A program made the position numbers and the translations under genes. A stretch of DNA of 64,000 nt from assembly GCA_002404155.1 (NCBI GenBank), contig DHJC01000076.1, positions 27,669 to 91,668 on the forward strand. Reading direction: 5' to 3'. The notes under the pieces are model-generated. The model ran no database searches and had not been told where the DNA came from. It saw only the letters and a list, made by a program, of their open reading frames with translations. Shown here piece by piece: positions 61,394 through 64,000 of the stretch. Position 1 is the first letter of the stretch. Each line of letters opens with the position of its first letter. Source of the DNA: Chloroflexi bacterium UBA4730 (GTDB taxonomy: Bacteria > Chloroflexota > Limnocylindria > P2-11E).

Positions 61394-62224
61394 CTACGGT
61401 CGTTCGCCGGGCGAACGAGGCGCACCGGGCGGTACGGCGTCGGCACCGCGACGGAACTCGCTCGGGCTCGGCCGATTCGGCGCGCCGACCCCGGACGGTG
61501 CGTCGGGCGGCGGCTCGGCTCGATAGAACCGCCGGCCCCCCGATTCGGCGCGCAGGTCGCGGACGACGAGCCAGAGGTAGATCAGCCACACCGGCAGGGT
61601 CACGAGTCCGCCGGCGAGCGAGTCACTGACGCCGGGGCGGTACACGCCCGGGTCCGCGGGCAGGATGAGATAGGACAGCGCCTGATAGATCCCGGTCGGC
61701 AGGAGGACCACCGTGGTCAGTCCGAAGACCACCGTACCAAGCATGAGATAGCCACGCCGCAGCCCCGAGGAAGTCTCGCCCCCGCCGATCACCCCGCGAC
61801 GGGCCATCCAGTGCGCACCCCAGAAGAGCGCGCCGAACACGGTGAAGGTCACGCCGCGGATGAGGTCGTCGGCGCGGCGGCGCGCGTTCTCGCGGAGCCG
61901 CTGCTGCGTGAAGTCCTGCGACGTGTCAGGGACGCATTTCACGTTCGGGTCCGTCGTCGGCGCGCAGGCCGGCACCGGCGTGATCAGGCTCGAATCGCCG
62001 TACACGAAGCTGTCGCCGAAGGCCGCTGCGAAGCCCGCGTTCAGCACGCTGGACAGGCCGACGACGAGCACGACGATGCCGGCGAGCGAGGCGATGTAGA
62101 GATAGATGCGGACGAGCGACCGCGGGGTCCAGTCGAACCCGCTGCGGCCACCGCGGACCACGAGCGCGATCGCACCGATGATGACGCCGACGATCGCCAC
62201 CACAGCCAGCACTCCGAGCACCAC
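61394..62224 (-). CDS. DUF5671 membrane protein
   Basis: 275-276 aa (GTG 62224 or GTG 62221, both at the uvrB stop). Five to six transmembrane helices. RSLVRIYLYIASLAGIVVLV (about 30-50) is the DUF5671 motif. A periplasmic loop holds CAPTTDPNVKCVPD with two cysteines. The C-terminal 40 residues are Pro/Arg-rich and cytoplasmic. The function is unknown; it lies between uvrB and uvrA. Confidence 0.75.
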   Translation of the reverse strand: MVLGVLAVVAIVGVIIGAIALVVRGGRSGFDWTPRSLVRIYLYIASLAGIVVLVVGLSSVLNAGFAAAFGDSFVYGDSSLITPVPACAPTTDPNVKCVPDTSQDFTQQRLRENARRRADDLIRGVTFTVFGALFWGAHWMARRGVIGGGETSSGLRRGYLMLGTVVFGLTTVVLLPTGIYQALSYLILPADPGVYRPGVSDSLAGGLVTLPVWLIYLWLVVRDLRAESGGRRFYRAEPPPDAPSGVGAPNRPSPSEFRRGADAVPPGAPRSPGERP

Positions 62225-64000
62225 TAGATCCCCCTTCTGCGCCGGCCGACGTGCTTCGTCGCCTTCGACGCCGCGAGCGCGCCATCGGGGCCCCGTTCGA
62301 GCACGAGGATCCCGCGGAGCTGTACCACTTCGTCGCGGAGCGTCGCGGCGCGCTCGAACTCCAGCTGCTTCGCCGCTTCCTTCATCCGCGACTCGAGGTC
62401 CTTGATGAGCCGCACGAGCTCGTCCGGCGGCATCTCGCCTGCGGCGATGGGGCGGCCACGCCGTTCGTATTCGCCTTCGACCTCGGCCACCTGCTTCAGC
62501 CGCATCCCGACCTCGCGGATCGCCTTCATGATGCTGGTCGGCTCGATCCCGTGCTCCGTGTTGTATGCGATCTGCAGGTTGCGGCGGCGATCGGTCTCGT
62601 TGATCGCCCGGTCCATCGAGTCGGTGCGGCGGTCGGCGTACATGACGACGCGGCCCTCGAGGTGCCGGGCGGCGCGGCCGATGACCTGGATGAGCGACCC
62701 CTCCGAGCGGAGGTAGCCCTCCTTGTCCGCGTCGAGGATCGCGACGAGGGTGACCTCCGGCAGGTCGATGCCCTCGCGCAGGAGGTTCACGCCCACGACC
62801 ACGTCGTACACCCCGAGGCGCAGGTCGCGGAGGATCTCCACGCGCTCGATCGTCTCGATCTCGGAGTGCAGGTAGTGGACCTTCACGCCCATCTCGCGGA
62901 GGTAGTCGGCAAGGTCCTCGGCCATCTTCTTCGTCAGCGTCGTGACGATCGACCGCTGGCCCCGCTGGACCCGCAGGTTGATCTCGCCCAGGAGATCGTC
63001 GATCTGTCCGTCCGTCGGTCGGATATCGATCTCGGGGTCGACGAGGCCGGTCGGCCGGATGATCTGCTCGACGAGCACCGGCGTGCGCTCGAGCTCGTAC
63101 GGACCTGGCGTCGCGGAGACGAAGATCGTCTGATCCAGGCGGTCCTCGAACTCCTTGAACGTGAGCGGCCGGTTGTCGAGCGCGCTGGGGAGCCGGAAGC
63201 CGTACTCGACGAGGATGTCCTTGCGGGCCTTGTCGCCGAAGAACATGCCGCGGGCCTGCGGGATCGACATGTGGGACTCGTCGATGAACATCAGGAAGTC
63301 GGGCGGGAAGTAGTCGAGGAGGGTCCACGGCCGGCTCCCGGCCGGGCGGCGCGCGAGATGCCGCGAGTAGTTCTCGATGCCGTGGCAGGTCCCGGTCTCG
63401 CGGAGCATCTCGAGGTCGAAGTTCGTCCGCTGCAGCAGCCGCTGGGCCTCGAGCAGGCGGCCCGCGGTCTGGAGCTCCGCGGTGCGCACCTGCAGCTCCG
63501 CCTCGATGTCCTTGATCGCCTCGTTGAGCTTCTCGCGGGGCGTGACGAAGTGACGCGCAGGGTAGATGTCGATCCGATCCCGTTCCGCCAGCACCTCCCC
63601 AGTGAGCGGATCGAGCTCGGTGATGCGTTCGATCTCGTCGCCGAAGAACTCGATGCGCACGGCCAGGTCCTCGTATGCCGGGTGGATCTCGAGCGTGTCG
63701 CCGCGGACCCGGAACTTGCCGCGAACGAAGCTCTGGTCGTTCCGCTCGTACTGGATGTCGACGAGGTGCCGGAGGACCGTGTCGCGGCGCATCCGCTCGC
63801 CCTTCACGAGCCGCACGGTCACGGCGCCGTAATCGACCGGGGCGCCGAGACCGTAGATGCACGAGATCGACGCGACGATGATCACGTCCCGCCGCTCGAA
63901 CAACGAGCGCGTCGCGGAGTGCCGCATCTTGTCGATCTCCTCGTTCCGCGAGGAGTCCTTCTCGATGTACGTGTCGCTCCGCGGGACGTACGCCTCGGGC
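62224..64000 (-). CDS. uvrB: Excinuclease ABC subunit B (N-terminus beyond window)
   Basis: Open from the window edge (reading PEAYVPRSDTYIEKDSSRNE) to TAG at 62226, about 591 residues. It includes the VIIVASISCIYGLG segment, beta-hairpin-flanking region, LMFIDESHMSIPQ (DEAD-like motif), EGIDLPEVTLVAILDADKEG and QVIGRAARHLEG (motifs V and VI), and a C-terminal UVR domain LIKDLESRMKEAAKQLEFE. The missing N-terminus (about 100 residues, with the Walker A) is outside. UvrB is the damage-verifying helicase. Confidence 0.97.
   Translation of the reverse strand, partial: PEAYVPRSDTYIEKDSSRNEEIDKMRHSATRSLFERRDVIIVASISCIYGLGAPVDYGAVTVRLVKGERMRRDTVLRHLVDIQYERNDQSFVRGKFRVRGDTLEIHPAYEDLAVRIEFFGDEIERITELDPLTGEVLAERDRIDIYPARHFVTPREKLNEAIKDIEAELQVRTAELQTAGRLLEAQRLLQRTNFDLEMLRETGTCHGIENYSRHLARRPAGSRPWTLLDYFPPDFLMFIDESHMSIPQARGMFFGDKARKDILVEYGFRLPSALDNRPLTFKEFEDRLDQTIFVSATPGPYELERTPVLVEQIIRPTGLVDPEIDIRPTDGQIDDLLGEINLRVQRGQRSIVTTLTKKMAEDLADYLREMGVKVHYLHSEIETIERVEILRDLRLGVYDVVVGVNLLREGIDLPEVTLVAILDADKEGYLRSEGSLIQVIGRAARHLEGRVVMYADRRTDSMDRAINETDRRRNLQIAYNTEHGIEPTSIMKAIREVGMRLKQVAEVEGEYERRGRPIAAGEMPPDELVRLIKDLESRMKEAAKQLEFERAATLRDEVVQLRGILVLERGPDGALAASKATKHVGRRRRGI

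Noticed and set aside
1..64000. CRISPR arrays and rRNA genes
   Set aside because: No regularly spaced direct repeats and no rRNA-like sequence were seen anywhere in the window.

Overview
This is a GC-rich bacterial segment with dense, mostly translationally coupled operons and many GTG/TTG starts. The core genes (uvrB, uvrA, uvrC, rapZ, whiA, tpiA, gpmI, secG), a DUF2089/DUF4097/SHOCT-like operon, a DUF5671 membrane protein and a tRNA-linked LAGLIDADG endonuclease point to a Terrabacteria lineage. My best guess is an uncultured soil or freshwater Chloroflexota (Limnocylindria-like). That is inference; no rRNA is present.

Layout. (1) 1-5.3 kb: visibly lower-GC, defence-like island on the minus strand: a nuclease-nSTAND NTPase, a truncated SIR2-like gene, a UvrD-type helicase and a partial conserved protein. 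(2) 5.4-7.5 kb: M55 peptidase, FAD amine oxidase-like enzyme and a 59-aa membrane protein. (3) 7.6-8.2 kb: tRNA-Leu(CAG), with a frameshifted homing endonuclease converging on its 3' end. (4) 8.3-15.8 kb: minus-strand core operon rapZ-whiA-tpiA-gpmI-GT-C protein-secG-peptide-binding protein. (5) 15.8-20.6 kb: envelope-stress-like operon DUF2089-DUF4097-SHOCT-like-ABC exporter. (6) 20.7-21.9 kb: VapBC toxin-antitoxin pair bracketed by a 29-bp inverted repeat. (7) 21.9-24.8 kb: histidine phosphatase, GNAT, uvrC. (8) 24.9-30.8 kb: iclR-glcDEF-MFS operon for a 2-hydroxy acid. (9) 30.8-55.8 kb: a large catabolic island: NitT/TauT-type ABC parts, two LLM flavin enzymes, a seven-gene operon (TPP enzyme, RpiR regulator, two class III CoA-transferases, enoyl-CoA hydratase, thiolase, DUF35), a bicupin, a UbiD decarboxylase, an ACMSD-type amidohydrolase, a 4,5-dihydroxyphthalate-decarboxylase-like protein, a class II aldolase-like protein, hydrolase, beta-propellers and an MFS exporter. 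(10) 55.8-64 kb: MFS, a broken iron-permease-like gene, a CvpA-CAP fusion, uvrA, DUF5671 protein and uvrB (cut by the window end).

Main observation. Six near-palindromic sites resembling GCAACA-NN-TGTTGC lie in the intergenic promoter regions of the catabolic island (about 31.6, 41.1, 44.9 twice, 50.9 and 52.95 kb). They overlap recognisable -35/-10 promoters and occur nowhere else that I noticed. They tie scattered genes into one probable regulon; the RpiR-type regulator inside it is the best candidate repressor. Together the genes look like an uptake and decarboxylation/CoA-dependent degradation route for an aromatic or related carboxylic acid. The island (24.9-57.5 kb) sits between uvrC and uvrA, splitting a gene neighbourhood that is contiguous in many Actinobacteria and relatives.
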